This document shows positions 44,377-53,903 of a DNA stretch of 64,000 bases, in pieces (within the stretch, counting starts at the first letter, position 1; each line of letters opens with the position of its first letter). The notes below the pieces were generated by a model, which was not told the DNA's origin, did not search any database, and worked only from the letters and a program-made list of their open reading frames with translations. The stretch lies in assembly GCF_007859955.1 (NCBI RefSeq), contig NZ_SJPR01000001.1:2016179-2080178 (forward strand), written 5' to 3'. Source of the DNA: Botrimarina colliarenosi (GTDB lineage Bacteria > Planctomycetota > Planctomycetia > Pirellulales > Lacipirellulaceae). Position numbers and translations under genes: made by a program.

Positions 44377-45552
44377 ATGTCGACTTCATCCTCACTCAAC
44401 TGGCTCGACGGCGCCCTCGAGGGTCTCCAGCGGGCCGGGCTGCGCCGCGAGCGGCGTGTCGGCTCGGGGCTCCCGGCCGGGGCGATCGACTTCGGCTCGA
44501 ACGACTACCTCGGCCTAGCGGGCGACCCGCGGCTGGCGGAGGCGGCGGCCGCGGCGGGCCGATCGGGCTGGGGGGCGGGGGCGAGCCCTGTCGTCTCGGG
44601 CCGCAGCGCGTTGCACGCCGAGCTCGAACGGCGGCTGGCCGAGTTCGAGGGCGCCGAGGGGGCGATCCTCTTCCCCAGCGGGTTCGCGGCCGGCGCGGGG
44701 GTGATCCCCGCCCTGGTGGACGAGGGGGACGCCGTCTACGCCGACGCCAAGAACCACGCCAGCCTGATCGATGGCTGCCGGCTGACGAGGGCCGAGCGGC
44801 GGGTCTATCCGCACAACGCCGCCGCCGCCCTGCGGGCGATGCTGGAGGCCGACGCCGGGCGGTTCCGCCGGCGGCTGATCGTCACCGACGGGCTTTTTAG
44901 CATGGACGGCGACTTCGCCCCGCTGGCCGGGCTGGGCGAACTCGCCGCCGCGCACGACGCGATGCTGGTCGTCGACGAGGCCCACGCCACGGGCGTCTGG
45001 GGCCCCTCGGGCCGCGGCTCGGTCGAGGCCGCCGCTCAGAGGGCGCCGGCGCTGGAGTCCCAGGTCGCGGTCAGGATCGGGACGCTCAGCAAGGCGCTCG
45101 GGTCGGCGGGCGGTTTTGTTACGGGCAGCGCCGCCCTCATTGATTGGCTCCACAACCGGGCCCGGTCGTACGTTTTTTCGACCGCCGCGCCTCCCGCCGT
45201 TGCGGCGGCGGCGATCGCGTCCCTCGAGATTGTCCGCACCGAGCCCGAACGCCGCGAACGGGTCCGCCGCAATGCCGAGCGGCTCCGCGGGCTGCTCGGC
45301 GACGCCGGCTGGAACACCGGTCAGTCGACCAGCCAGATCGTGCCGATCGTCGTCGGCGCGCCCGAGCGGGCGGTCGCCCTCGCCGCGGAGCTCGCCCGGC
45401 GGGGCTTCTATGTGCCGGCGATCCGGCCCCCCTCGGTGCCGGCCGGGGAGTCGCTGCTGCGGGTTTCGGTCTCGGCCCGACACGGGGCGGACGACCTGCG
45501 GCAGCTCGTCGAAGCACTGGGCCCGGCCCCCGATCCGGCGCAACCCGGTTGA
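44377..45552 (+). CDS. bioF: 8-amino-7-oxononanoate synthase (biotin synthesis)
   Basis: A 391-residue PLP enzyme of the alpha-oxoamine synthase family. Conserved blocks are IDFGSNDYLGLA, GAGASPVVSG, LFPSGFAAG, YADAKNHASLIDG and LVVDEAHATGVWG (Asp200, His203), and the PLP lysine is Lys239 in GTLSKALGSAGG. BioF condenses pimeloyl-ACP/CoA with alanine. No other biotin gene is adjacent, and the family also contains Kbl (2-amino-3-ketobutyrate ligase), so the substrate is likely but not certain. There is no clear Shine-Dalgarno site; a palindrome lies in that position. Confidence 0.9.
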   Translation: MSTSSSLNWLDGALEGLQRAGLRRERRVGSGLPAGAIDFGSNDYLGLAGDPRLAEAAAAAGRSGWGAGASPVVSGRSALHAELERRLAEFEGAEGAILFPSGFAAGAGVIPALVDEGDAVYADAKNHASLIDGCRLTRAERRVYPHNAAAALRAMLEADAGRFRRRLIVTDGLFSMDGDFAPLAGLGELAAAHDAMLVVDEAHATGVWGPSGRGSVEAAAQRAPALESQVAVRIGTLSKALGSAGGFVTGSAALIDWLHNRARSYVFSTAAPPAVAAAAIASLEIVRTEPERRERVRRNAERLRGLLGDAGWNTGQSTSQIVPIVVGAPERAVALAAELARRGFYVPAIRPPSVPAGESLLRVSVSARHGADDLRQLVEALGPAPDPAQPG

Positions 45553-45800
45553 CCCCAACCACGCCCTCCGGCTTGCGCGAATAACGTCGGCGCCTTGATT
45601 AGGGCCAAGTTCTTGCCATGTGGTGACTTACGTTCACTCACGGGGTGGCCGAGTTTCGTTGACCGACCGGCCCGCCCTGTTTACGATCGGCATTGGTTCA
45701 CTGTCTTTCCCAAAGCCCGCAAACGGCCTCTAGGCCGGCATGCGGTTCGACTTGGGCGACCATTCCTTGTGGCCCGCCCGACCCACCGGAACTTCCCACC

Positions 45801-47138
45801 TTGGAAATCACGATCCAGATCCTGATCGGCGTCCTGACGCTGGTCGTCTTGGTGGGGGCGTTTCTTGCCTCGAAAAAATGGCACTGGGCCCACGTGCTCG
45901 TGCTGGTGGCGTTCTACTTCGCGAGCGTCGGCTACGCGATTCTCGCGGCGCGGTCGCTCAACACTCGGCTTGAGTACCAAGAGAAGCTCGCCAAGGCGGA
46001 AGAGAATTACGAACAGCAGGTGGACTTAAACGACGGCTTGCTGCGCGGCACGTCGGTCCCGAAGGTCGTCAACCAGCTCGCCGCACGCGACGTGCTCGCC
46101 GCCCAAGAGACCGAAGCCGTCCCGGGCACGGTTGAGCTCGAGCACAAGCTGCGTCTGCTCAGCCGCGACCGCGGCCGCGTGTGGCGATTCGCTAGCCCGA
46201 CCGGCCCCCCCGACCCGCAGACGAGCGTCGTCGAGGTCCGGTTCCCGGTCCGCCCGAGCGTGCTCAACGCGCCGGCCGAAGGCGAAGAGGCGCCGCTCGA
46301 GGGCGAAGAAGCCGCCGCCGAGCAACCGTCTGGCCCGCCGCCGTCGCTCGGCCTGGAGACCGACGCCATCGTCTACGTCTTTGAGCAAGGCCCGCTTGAA
46401 GGAACCGAGGAGTCCAAGCCCAATCACTACATCGGCGAGTTCCGTGTCGACGCGGTCGCCGGCCGCACCGCCAAACTCGAACCGCTCGACCAGCTCGAGC
46501 TCGACCCGGTCGCCACCGAGCGGCTGCTCTCGAGCCGCGGCCCCTGGATCGTCTACGAGTCGATGCCCGCCGACGACCGCGAGCTGTTCGCCGGCATGGA
46601 CGACGAGACCCTCCGCCGGTTGCTGCCCGAGTCGGTCGTCGAGCAGTACCTCCGCGACGGCACGCCCGCCCAGCCCGACGACCCGGAGGACCGACTCGTC
46701 TCGGTCGACGCCGACGGCCACGTCGTGCCTCCGGACGACCCGGAGGGCAAGGGCGTCGCGAAGCAGTACCGCCGCCAGATGCGTGATTACACGTTGCTGC
46801 TGAACGACCTCGAAGCCGAGCGCGCCGAGCTCGTCGCCCGCGAACAAGCCATGACGGCCGACATCGCCAAGCTCGAAGAGGCGTTGGCCAACGCCGAGAA
46901 GATCAAGGCGTACCGCGAAGAGGAGCTCGCCAAGTGGCAGGCCGACCTGGCCGCGGTGGAACGCGAGCGGAAGGCGATCGAGGCGCACGAAGCGGCCCTC
47001 CGCGCGCAAGTCGCCAACGCCCAACGGCTCCTGGCCGAAACGCTCAAGGAGAACGCCCAACTCGCCTCGATGCGGGCGACCGAACGCGGCGTGCTCGTGC
47101 CGTTCGGGTCGGGCGCTCTGGATATCGACGCCCTTTGA
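45801..47138 (+). CDS. Membrane-anchored coiled-coil protein
   Basis: About 445 residues from TTG 45801, which places the hydrophobic segment (ITIQILIGVLTLVVLVGAFL) at the N-terminus. A second helix follows at about 26-48. The central 300 residues are acidic and mixed (EEAPLEGEEAAAEQP). The C-terminal 140 residues are a long coiled coil (AKLEEALANAEKIKAYREEE). The function is unknown. Confidence 0.75.
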   Translation: MEITIQILIGVLTLVVLVGAFLASKKWHWAHVLVLVAFYFASVGYAILAARSLNTRLEYQEKLAKAEENYEQQVDLNDGLLRGTSVPKVVNQLAARDVLAAQETEAVPGTVELEHKLRLLSRDRGRVWRFASPTGPPDPQTSVVEVRFPVRPSVLNAPAEGEEAPLEGEEAAAEQPSGPPPSLGLETDAIVYVFEQGPLEGTEESKPNHYIGEFRVDAVAGRTAKLEPLDQLELDPVATERLLSSRGPWIVYESMPADDRELFAGMDDETLRRLLPESVVEQYLRDGTPAQPDDPEDRLVSVDADGHVVPPDDPEGKGVAKQYRRQMRDYTLLLNDLEAERAELVAREQAMTADIAKLEEALANAEKIKAYREEELAKWQADLAAVERERKAIEAHEAALRAQVANAQRLLAETLKENAQLASMRATERGVLVPFGSGALDIDAL

Positions 47139-47190
47139 CGTGATCCTGACGCGCACGACGCCGTGTTGTCGTGAATCGTTATCAGGGCCC

Positions 47191-47215
47191 GCCCGAGGCT
47201 AGCGCCTTTGGCTCA
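47191..47215. repeat. Half-copy of palindromic family C
   Basis: The sequence gcccgaggctagcgcc followed by tttggctca matches one arm of the family C palindrome. No inverted partner follows. It is immediately upstream of cutA. Confidence 0.8.
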
Positions 47216-47235
47216 AGTACGGACGGCGTTCGACT

Positions 47236-47565
47236 GTGATTCTTGTCGCCACCACGACGCCCGACCGAGCGACGGCCGACGCGATCGCCGCGGCCCTGGT
47301 CGAGCAGCGCCTCGCCGCGTGTGTGCAGATCAGCGGGCCGATCACCAGCGTCTATCGCTGGGAGGGCGCCGTCGAGACGGGCCAAGAGTGGCTCTGCACC
47401 GCGAAGACCACCGCCGAGCGTTGGCTGGAAGTCGAGCGCCTCGTCACCGAGCTGCACCCCTACGAGACGCCCGAGCTGATCGCGACGCCGATCACGCACG
47501 CGTCGCCGGTGTACGCGGAGTGGCTGCGTGAGCAGGTGGCGGAGTCGGCGGGCCGTAGTCGTTAG
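47236..47565 (+). CDS. cutA: Divalent-cation tolerance protein CutA
   Basis: A 109-residue protein starting at GTG. The family fold and signature are visible: VATTTPDRATADAIAAALVE, LAACVQISGPITSVYRWEG and the C-terminal ELHPYETPELIATPI. CutA forms trimers and has been linked to copper tolerance; its precise role is debated. It is followed by a family C palindrome. Confidence 0.96.
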   Translation: MILVATTTPDRATADAIAAALVEQRLAACVQISGPITSVYRWEGAVETGQEWLCTAKTTAERWLEVERLVTELHPYETPELIATPITHASPVYAEWLREQVAESAGRSR

Positions 47566-47571
47566 CACAGT

Positions 47572-47638
47572 TAACCGGGGCTAGCGCCCTGCGGCTGATG
47601 TGCCGGTCCGATCAGCCGCAGTGCGCTAGCCCCGGTTA
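47572..47638. repeat. Palindromic element family C, copy 3
   Basis: 28-bp arms (47572-47599 and 47611-47638, one mismatch) with an 11-nt loop; shares the ggggctagcgcc core with the copy at 34034. It lies between the convergent cutA and exporter genes. Confidence 0.93.
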
Positions 47639-47645
47639 GCTTTCC

Positions 47646-48944
47646 TTAGCGGGTCGAGAGGATCGAGCTCACCGAGCCGAAGCCTTGGCCCCAGAGCAAT
47701 TCGACGGGGACCGCCGCGTAGACGCCGCGCGTGAAGACCTGCTCGATAAAATCGTCCGCCACGTCGATCGGCGTCTTCGGCACGAGCACGATGTCCGAGT
47801 CGTTGAGCCAGATCTCGTCGGCCGGGACGGGCCGTTTGCCGTAGAGCGCGCCGCGGAGGTCGATCATGGTCGCCATTAATCGCCAGTCGTCGCCGCGACG
47901 GAAGACCACGACCTGCCGCAGGTTGGCGCCATTGGACCAACTGCCCGCCTGCGCGATCGCCTGCATGGCCGTGGTGGGGCCGCGAAGTTCGAACTGCCCC
48001 GGCGTGGCGACTTCGCCCAGCACGTAGATGAACCGCGGCGCCCGCTGCTGGAGGGCGACCGTGACGCTGACGCCGGGGATGACCGCCTCGTAGCGGGCGT
48101 CGATCTCGCGGGCCGCCTCGTCGAGCGAGAGTCCCTGCACGTAGACGTTGCCGAGCGCCGGCAGCTGGATCGTGCCGGCCGGCGTCACCGTGGAGGCGAT
48201 CTGCCGCCCTCCCAGGTTGCCGCCGCGTCCGTCGACCGTCTCGAGCAAGTCCTCGAGCCGTGTGTTGAGGATGATCGGCGTGACGGTGATCGCCGGGACG
48301 TTGTAGTACTCCTTGAAGCGCTCCTCGAGGCCTTCCTGGAGGGCCACCAGCTGACGCCCCGCTGCCGGGACGCGTCCCACGAGCGGCAGCGTGATCATGC
48401 CGTCGGGCTGAACGATCACCTCGCGGCTCAGGTTGTCTTGCGAGTTGCTCTGCGCAGCGGCGTCGGCGCCGCCGCCGGTCGAGCCGCCGGCGGTGAGCGA
48501 CTCGATGCGGATGCGGTCGCCGACCTGCAGCTGGTAGGGGCGCGAGAGCACCTCCCGCGTCCGCAGAAAGCGGAGCGAGAGGATGTCGTCGGCGCGCAGG
48601 CGGTACTCCGAGACGTGTGCCGTCCGGGCGTGGCCGACGTACTCGCCCTGGGCGAAGCGTTGCCAGTCGATCGCGCCGCGGGAGTCCCAGCCGACTTCGC
48701 CTTGGGCGTTGCAGCCGTTGCACGCCGTGTTGCTATCGACGCCCCAGATGGCGTGCGGCGCGCCGGGGTTGGCGCATCCGCCACCGACGCAGCCGCAGTT
48801 CGACTCGGCGCAGGGCGTCTCGCACGGCGGCTGGCAGAGCATCACCGGCGGCGCCGCCGGCACGCCGCTCACCAGCGCTAGCGTGGCGAGGACGCCAAGC
48901 AGCCGCCCCATCGCCGGCGTCGTTCGTAGGAGTCGAAGCATCAT
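47646..48944 (-). CDS. Wza-like polysaccharide export protein
   Basis: A 432-residue secreted protein with a signal peptide (residues 1-32, cleavage near SGVPAAPP). A Cys-rich segment follows (CQPPCETPCAESNCGCVGGG) of unusual density. The polysaccharide-export core then appears (YRLRADDILSLRF; QPDGMITLPLVGRV), followed by an SLBB-type domain (YVLGEVATPGQFELRG) and a C-terminal DDFIEQVF region. It probably forms or supports an outer-membrane channel for extracellular polysaccharide. The start is 48944 or 48941. It is 17 bp after the TPR gene in the same direction. Confidence 0.88.
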   Translation of the reverse strand: MMLRLLRTTPAMGRLLGVLATLALVSGVPAAPPVMLCQPPCETPCAESNCGCVGGGCANPGAPHAIWGVDSNTACNGCNAQGEVGWDSRGAIDWQRFAQGEYVGHARTAHVSEYRLRADDILSLRFLRTREVLSRPYQLQVGDRIRIESLTAGGSTGGGADAAAQSNSQDNLSREVIVQPDGMITLPLVGRVPAAGRQLVALQEGLEERFKEYYNVPAITVTPIILNTRLEDLLETVDGRGGNLGGRQIASTVTPAGTIQLPALGNVYVQGLSLDEAAREIDARYEAVIPGVSVTVALQQRAPRFIYVLGEVATPGQFELRGPTTAMQAIAQAGSWSNGANLRQVVVFRRGDDWRLMATMIDLRGALYGKRPVPADEIWLNDSDIVLVPKTPIDVADDFIEQVFTRGVYAAVPVELLWGQGFGSVSSILSTR

Positions 48945-48961
48945 CGGGGGGTTCGATTCGG

Positions 48962-50809
48962 TTAGCGGTAGACACGCGGCTGCGAAGCGATCGCCGGGGG
49001 CGCTGTCGGTTGCGACGCGGGGGGCTCGGCCCAGCCAGTAGCCTGTTTGGCGCGGTCGATCCAACTACGCCAGCCGCTCGGTTGGCTGGCGGGCGCCATC
49101 GCGTAGCCGGGCGCGGCGGGAAACGCCGCTGCCTGGGGCGGGGCCATCATGGGTTGGGTGGGCATGGGCTGGTTGAGCATTGGTTGACTCGACACCGATT
49201 GGCCGGTCATGGGCTGGCTGGTCATCGGTTGATTGGGCGCCGGCGGGGTCGGCCGTTGCGGGGCGCCGACCGCGGCGGGCGCCTGCCGGAAAGCGGCCGG
49301 GTCGACCCAATCGACGCCGTGACGGCGCGACACGTCGCCCGCCAGACGCTCGCGTTGCGCGAGCCGGTCGCCCTGCGTGCGAGCGGCGATCGCCGCCTGC
49401 TCGCGGCCCAGCTTCTGCTCGACCGCCGCCAGGTTGGAGTGCACCGTCGCGATCGCCGAGGGCTGCGAGGCCGCTTTCTTGAGCACCTCGCGGGCTTGCT
49501 CGTAGCGACCGACCTGCGCGAGGCGGACGCCTAACTCGTTGGCGGCCAGATAGTTCTCGGCGTGGGCGTCGATCGCCGCCCGATACATCACGGCGCACTT
49601 GCGGCCCGCGGAGGCGTCGCCACCCTGCGCCTCGAGGCGGGCGTACGTCTTGCCGAGGCCGTGGAGCGCCATCGAACCGGCCGGCTCATCGGCAGCCGCC
49701 TCGGCCAATCGCTGCGCGGCGTACTGCGAGTAGCGGGCGATCGCCTCGTGCGGGGCGACGGGGCCCGCGTCGCTCAGCAGCCGCACGCCGTGCGACCGGG
49801 CGATCGCGGCGACGTCGAGTTCCGCCTCGAGCGCGTCCCCTTTCGGGATGAAGTCGTCCGCCTCGTCGAGCGTGCGGAGGCCGGCGGCGAGCGCCTCGGC
49901 GCAGCGGGTGGAGCCCTCGGCCGCGTCATTCGCCATCGCGATCCGCCGCAGCACCTCGACAAACTTCGACCGCGCGGCGTAAACCGCTCCCGCCTTGCCC
50001 AATTCGAAGCCGGCCTGCACTTCGGGTTCGAGTCGCCGGCTGAGGTCCTTCGTCGAAGCGGTGTAGGTCAACAGCGCGTCGCCTTCAGGAGACGCCATCT
50101 CACGGAGCGGGCGCGGGTCGGCGTGCGGCCGCAGCGGGGCGGCCACCGCGAGGAGCGCCTCGTCATCGGACCAGGCTTCCGAGCCCTCGACGGACCCGTC
50201 CTCGAATGCGTCGAACGCCTCGGCCGCAACTTGTTGGCGAGGCGCCGGCGTCGGGGCTTTGTACTGGTAGGGCGCCGCCGGATCGAAGCGCGGCCCGCTC
50301 CGCGCCAGCGCGACGCGCGGCGATGGCGACGCCACCGGCACGGGCGGGATCGCGTCGTCTTCGGGGGGCCCCATCGCGGCCGGGTTGTTGATCGTGAGGG
50401 CGCCGTTCCAGGCGTACGGCGCCATCTCGTCGCGCGGCGCGGCTGAGACCGGTTCGGGGGGCGTCGGGGCGACCTGACGCAGCGGTCGCGGCGGCTCGTA
50501 GGCCAGCGGCGCCATGAGCTGTTGCGTGACGGGCTGCTGAGTCAGGGTCTGTTGAGTGACGGGCGTCATCGCCGGCCGCTCCGATGTCGCCAGCGGCAGG
50601 CGATAGGAGCCGACCTCACCAAACAAGTCTGGCGACCGCGGCAGTTCGGGCGTCGTCGGCGCGGCGTCGACCGCGGCGGCCGACCGCTGCTCGGGACGGC
50701 CGAAGACGACGAAGTAGCCGGTGGCCGCGACGAGAGCGACGGTCAGCAGCACCCCACCGCCAGCGGCGAAGAGGCGGAGGGCGGCGCGTTGAGTCGACGC
50801 GGCTTCCAT
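48962..50809 (-). CDS. TPR repeat membrane protein
   Basis: About 615 residues from ATG 50809 (ATG 50851 is possible). One N-terminal membrane helix (LFAAGGGVLLTVALVAATGYF in part) is followed by a low-complexity Gln/Pro/Thr stretch (TPVTQQTLTQQPVTQQL). Tetratricopeptide helices run through about 250-500 (GELGVRLAQVGRYEQAREVL-type segments), and a second Gln/Met-rich repeat lies near the C-terminus (NQPMTSQPMTGQS). It is upstream of, and close to, the Wza-like gene, so it may be a polysaccharide-export scaffold. Confidence 0.82.
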   Translation of the reverse strand: MEAASTQRAALRLFAAGGGVLLTVALVAATGYFVVFGRPEQRSAAAVDAAPTTPELPRSPDLFGEVGSYRLPLATSERPAMTPVTQQTLTQQPVTQQLMAPLAYEPPRPLRQVAPTPPEPVSAAPRDEMAPYAWNGALTINNPAAMGPPEDDAIPPVPVASPSPRVALARSGPRFDPAAPYQYKAPTPAPRQQVAAEAFDAFEDGSVEGSEAWSDDEALLAVAAPLRPHADPRPLREMASPEGDALLTYTASTKDLSRRLEPEVQAGFELGKAGAVYAARSKFVEVLRRIAMANDAAEGSTRCAEALAAGLRTLDEADDFIPKGDALEAELDVAAIARSHGVRLLSDAGPVAPHEAIARYSQYAAQRLAEAAADEPAGSMALHGLGKTYARLEAQGGDASAGRKCAVMYRAAIDAHAENYLAANELGVRLAQVGRYEQAREVLKKAASQPSAIATVHSNLAAVEQKLGREQAAIAARTQGDRLAQRERLAGDVSRRHGVDWVDPAAFRQAPAAVGAPQRPTPPAPNQPMTSQPMTGQSVSSQPMLNQPMPTQPMMAPPQAAAFPAAPGYAMAPASQPSGWRSWIDRAKQATGWAEPPASQPTAPPAIASQPRVYR

Positions 50810-51027
50810 GCGTGGTGGCTCGGCTTGGCGGCACAACCCGCCGGCATCCATGCCGACGGCCCGATCACCCGCGCCCGACAAGACGGGGCGATCGTCCGTT
50901 GTAGGTTCGGAAGCTTCCAGTCCGGGCGACTAGCAAAACCGGACCCGGCCGACTCGCGTTTGCTAGCCCACCGTCGCTTAACCGGCACAGATTGCCGGGG
51001 CGATGCTAGCACGGGCCGCTAGCACGA

Positions 51028-52011
51028 TTAAAACAACCGACCCTGCGGCTCCGGCGCCAGCGGCTCGGCGTTCCAGCCCCGGCTGCACAGTTCGTCGACA
51101 AACGACCGCGGCCCGTGCGTGCAGAGCACGCGCGAAGGCTCGACCCGCTCGACGAACTCTAGCAGCTCGGTGAAGTCGGCGTGGTCCGACAACGGCAGCG
51201 CGTGGTCGACCGCCAGCCGGTAAGGCGCCTTGCCCGCCGCCCAGCCCGTCACCGCGATCGATGTGACGGGGCCCAGGCCGGCGACGCGGTGGTTCTTCAT
51301 CCCCTTGGGGAGCGTCACCACGGCGTGTCCCTGGAGCGGGCGTCCCTCGTAGCGGGCGACATCGGCGTCGCCGGTCGCCAGCGTGACGCCGCACGCCTCG
51401 TAGACGCGGCTCATCTCCCACACCACAGGGTGTTGCAACACCGGGACGCCGTGCGTGGTGAGGATCTTGGTCACCTCTTGGCTCTTGCCGAGAGCGTACG
51501 CGTGAATCACCGGCGTCCGGCCGGCGGCGAACGCCTCGTGCACCACTTCCAGCAGACGCTCGATCACCTCGCGCCGCGGCGGCAGGCGGTACTCGGGACG
51601 GCCGAAGGTCGACTCCATGACGAGCCAATCGGCGTGGCGCGGCTCGCATGGCGCGGCGGTGAGCGACTCTCCAAGCTTAAAGTCGCCCGTGTAGAGCAGC
51701 GAGCGCTCGCCGTCGTCGGCCAGCAGCATTGCCGAGCCGAGGCAGTGGCCCGCCCCCAAGGCGGTCAGCCGCAGGCCGCCGTGGTCGACCGCCTCGCCGA
51801 GCCGCATCTCTTGCACCGGCAGCCGCCCCCGCCCCGGCCCGCCGAGCCGGGCCTGGTACAGCCGGCCGGTCTCGGGCGTGCAGAGCGCCAGCTGGTGCCG
51901 GGCCATGTGGTCGGCGTGGGCGTGCGACACGAACGACCGCGCCTGCCGACGCCGCACATCGACCCAGAGCCGAGCACGGGTCAGCAGCAGTCCGTCTTCG
52001 TAGGTGAACAA
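51028..52011 (-). CDS. MBL-fold exonuclease-like enzyme
   Basis: A 327-residue metallo-beta-lactamase enzyme from TTG 52011. The metal motif HAHADH is in SHAHADHMARH, with GAGHCLGSA, YTGDFKL and a C-terminal LSDHADFTELLEF. These are the hallmarks of the CPSF73/ligase-associated exonuclease group. No DNA ligase gene is adjacent, so the link to DNA repair is not shown by context. The frame extends upstream as an Arg-rich sequence that overlaps the palindrome at 52019; it is not accepted. Confidence 0.85.
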   Translation of the reverse strand: MFTYEDGLLLTRARLWVDVRRRQARSFVSHAHADHMARHQLALCTPETGRLYQARLGGPGRGRLPVQEMRLGEAVDHGGLRLTALGAGHCLGSAMLLADDGERSLLYTGDFKLGESLTAAPCEPRHADWLVMESTFGRPEYRLPPRREVIERLLEVVHEAFAAGRTPVIHAYALGKSQEVTKILTTHGVPVLQHPVVWEMSRVYEACGVTLATGDADVARYEGRPLQGHAVVTLPKGMKNHRVAGLGPVTSIAVTGWAAGKAPYRLAVDHALPLSDHADFTELLEFVERVEPSRVLCTHGPRSFVDELCSRGWNAEPLAPEPQGRLF

Positions 52012-52018
52012 GGCGCTA

Positions 52019-52122
52019 GATTGCGGAAATCGGATTGCGGAATGCGGAGTGACGCGTAAGCGTGCATAATATCGCCCCCAAAGCGCCGGCGTCGGCGATT
52101 CCACAATCCGAATTCCGCAATC
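52019..52122. repeat. Palindromic element family I
   Basis: 25-bp inverted arms (52019-52043 and 52098-52122, two mismatches) built of gattgcggaaatcgg words, with a 54-bp centre. It occupies the divergent gap between the MBL gene and uppP and ends 13 bp before the uppP start, so it must overlap its promoter or leader. Confidence 0.85.
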
Positions 52123-52135
52123 CGCATTCCACTGC

Positions 52136-52957
52136 ATGGGTTGGCTCGAAATCCTCGTCCTCGCCGTCGTCCAGGGGCTCACCGAGTTCCTGCCGGTCAG
52201 CTCGTCGGGGCACTTGGTGGTGGGCAACGCCCTGCTGCAAACGCTCGGATCGCCCCCGGTGAAGGACCTGGTGGAGGTGAGCATCGCCCTGCATATGGGG
52301 ACGCTGGCAAGCGTGCTGGTCTACTACCGGCGCGAGATCGGGCGGCTGATCGGCGCCGATCGCCGGGTCGCCCCGCTGCTGATCTTCGGCACGATCCCCG
52401 CCGCGCTGGTCGGCATCGCCCTGAAGAAGGGGCTGCCCGACGCCATCGCCGACGGGCTGCTCGAGAACGTCCTGGTCGCCGCCGTGATGTTCCCCGTGAC
52501 GGCCGCCATCCTGGTGATTGCGTCGCGGCGGCCGGTGGGCGACTTGAATTACACCCAGCTGACCCGCGGCAAGGTGCTGGCGATTGGCGCCGCCCAGGCG
52601 TTCGCGATCCTGCCGGGCGTCAGCCGCAGCGGCTCGACGATCGCCGCGGGGCTGGGCGTGGGGCTCGACCGCCAGAGCGCTTCGACGTTCGCCTTCTTGC
52701 TCGCGATCCCGGCGATCCTCGGGGCGGGATTTCTTGAGGCGCTCGACGCGGTCGAGGCCGGGACGACCGGCACGCCGATGGTGCGGTTGGCGGCTGGCTT
52801 CGGCGTTTCCTTCATCGTCGGCCTCGGCGCGCTGGCGCTGCTGATCCAGTTCGTCCGGCGTGGCAAGCTCGCCGTGTTCGCCTGGTACCTCGTGCCGCTC
52901 GGCTTGGCGGTGATTGCTTGGCGGCTGGGCGTCTTCGGCCCCGTCACGGGGAGTTGA
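52136..52957 (+). CDS. uppP: Undecaprenyl-diphosphate phosphatase
   Basis: A 273-residue inner-membrane enzyme that recycles the lipid carrier for cell-wall and polysaccharide synthesis. Both catalytic blocks are present: QGLTEFLPVSSSGHL at the start and LPGVSRSGST in the middle. Eight hydrophobic helices are visible. The next gene begins 5 bp after the stop. Confidence 0.96.
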   Translation: MGWLEILVLAVVQGLTEFLPVSSSGHLVVGNALLQTLGSPPVKDLVEVSIALHMGTLASVLVYYRREIGRLIGADRRVAPLLIFGTIPAALVGIALKKGLPDAIADGLLENVLVAAVMFPVTAAILVIASRRPVGDLNYTQLTRGKVLAIGAAQAFAILPGVSRSGSTIAAGLGVGLDRQSASTFAFLLAIPAILGAGFLEALDAVEAGTTGTPMVRLAAGFGVSFIVGLGALALLIQFVRRGKLAVFAWYLVPLGLAVIAWRLGVFGPVTGS

Positions 52958-52961
52958 GTCC

Positions 52962-53852
52962 GTGACAGAAGGATGGCCCGACTACGAGCTGATCGATTTC
53001 GGCGGCGGCCGGCGGCTGGAACGGTTCGGCGAGCTGTTGCTCGACCGCCCCTGCCCGGCCGCGGGCGATGCCGCCACGGCGTCGCCCGCGAGCGCCTGGA
53101 AAGAAGCGACCGCCCGCTACGACGGCGCCCGCGCCACCGACGGTGACTGGACGCCCAAGCCGAAGAAGTGGGCCGGCGACCAAGCATGCCGCGTCCCGCT
53201 CGGCGAAGACCAGGCCTTCACGCTCGGCCTGACGCCGACCCCCGCGGGGCAGATCGGTGTGTTCCCCGAGCAGCTCGCCAACTGGCGCTGGATCGCCGAC
53301 CGGACCGCGCGGCTCGCCGCGGCGCGCCCCGACGAGCCGCCGCGCGTGCTCAACCTGTTCGCCTACACGGGCGGCAGCACGCTCGCCGCCGCCGTGGCGG
53401 GCGCTACGGTGACGCATGTCGACGCGTCGAAACCGTCGGTTGAATTGGCGAAACAGAACGCCGAGCGCTCGGGCCTCGCCGCGGCGCCGATCCGCTGGAT
53501 CGTCGAGGACGTGCCCCGCTACTGCCAGCGCGAAGTGAAGCGGGGCTCACGCTACGACGCCGTAATCCTCGACCCGCCCACCTACGGCCACGGCCCGAAG
53601 GGCGAGGCGTGGCGGCTGGAGCGTGACCTGCTGCCGCTGCTCGAGCTCTGCGCGACGCTCGTCGACCGGACGCCGACGTTCTTCCTAGCCACCTGTCACA
53701 CACCGGGCGTCGGCCCCGCCGAGCTGTCCGCTTATCTTTCCGACGCGATCGTCGGCCACTGCGGCCAACCCCCGGCGAGTAATCGCCTGTTCCTTACGAC
53801 GGCGTCGGGTCGCAAGCTCGAGAGCGGCGTCGCGGCCCGCTGGCCGCGGTAG
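52962..53852 (+). CDS. Class I SAM-dependent methyltransferase (RlmI/RlmK-like)
   Basis: About 296 residues from GTG 52962. The Rossmann motif is VLNLFAYTGGSTLAAA, the acidic SAM-binding residue is in THVDASKPSVELA, and the catalytic block is DAVILDPPTYGHGPKG. The arrangement matches the C-terminal domain of 23S rRNA cytosine methyltransferases of the RlmI/RlmK type, but the N-terminal PUA domain of those enzymes is absent. The nucleic-acid target is not shown. Confidence 0.85.
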   Translation: MTEGWPDYELIDFGGGRRLERFGELLLDRPCPAAGDAATASPASAWKEATARYDGARATDGDWTPKPKKWAGDQACRVPLGEDQAFTLGLTPTPAGQIGVFPEQLANWRWIADRTARLAAARPDEPPRVLNLFAYTGGSTLAAAVAGATVTHVDASKPSVELAKQNAERSGLAAAPIRWIVEDVPRYCQREVKRGSRYDAVILDPPTYGHGPKGEAWRLERDLLPLLELCATLVDRTPTFFLATCHTPGVGPAELSAYLSDAIVGHCGQPPASNRLFLTTASGRKLESGVAARWPR

Positions 53853-53903
53853 GGCGAACCTGTGGTAGACTGGAGGGGTCCCTCAATTCAGAGCCGTAGA
53901 ATT

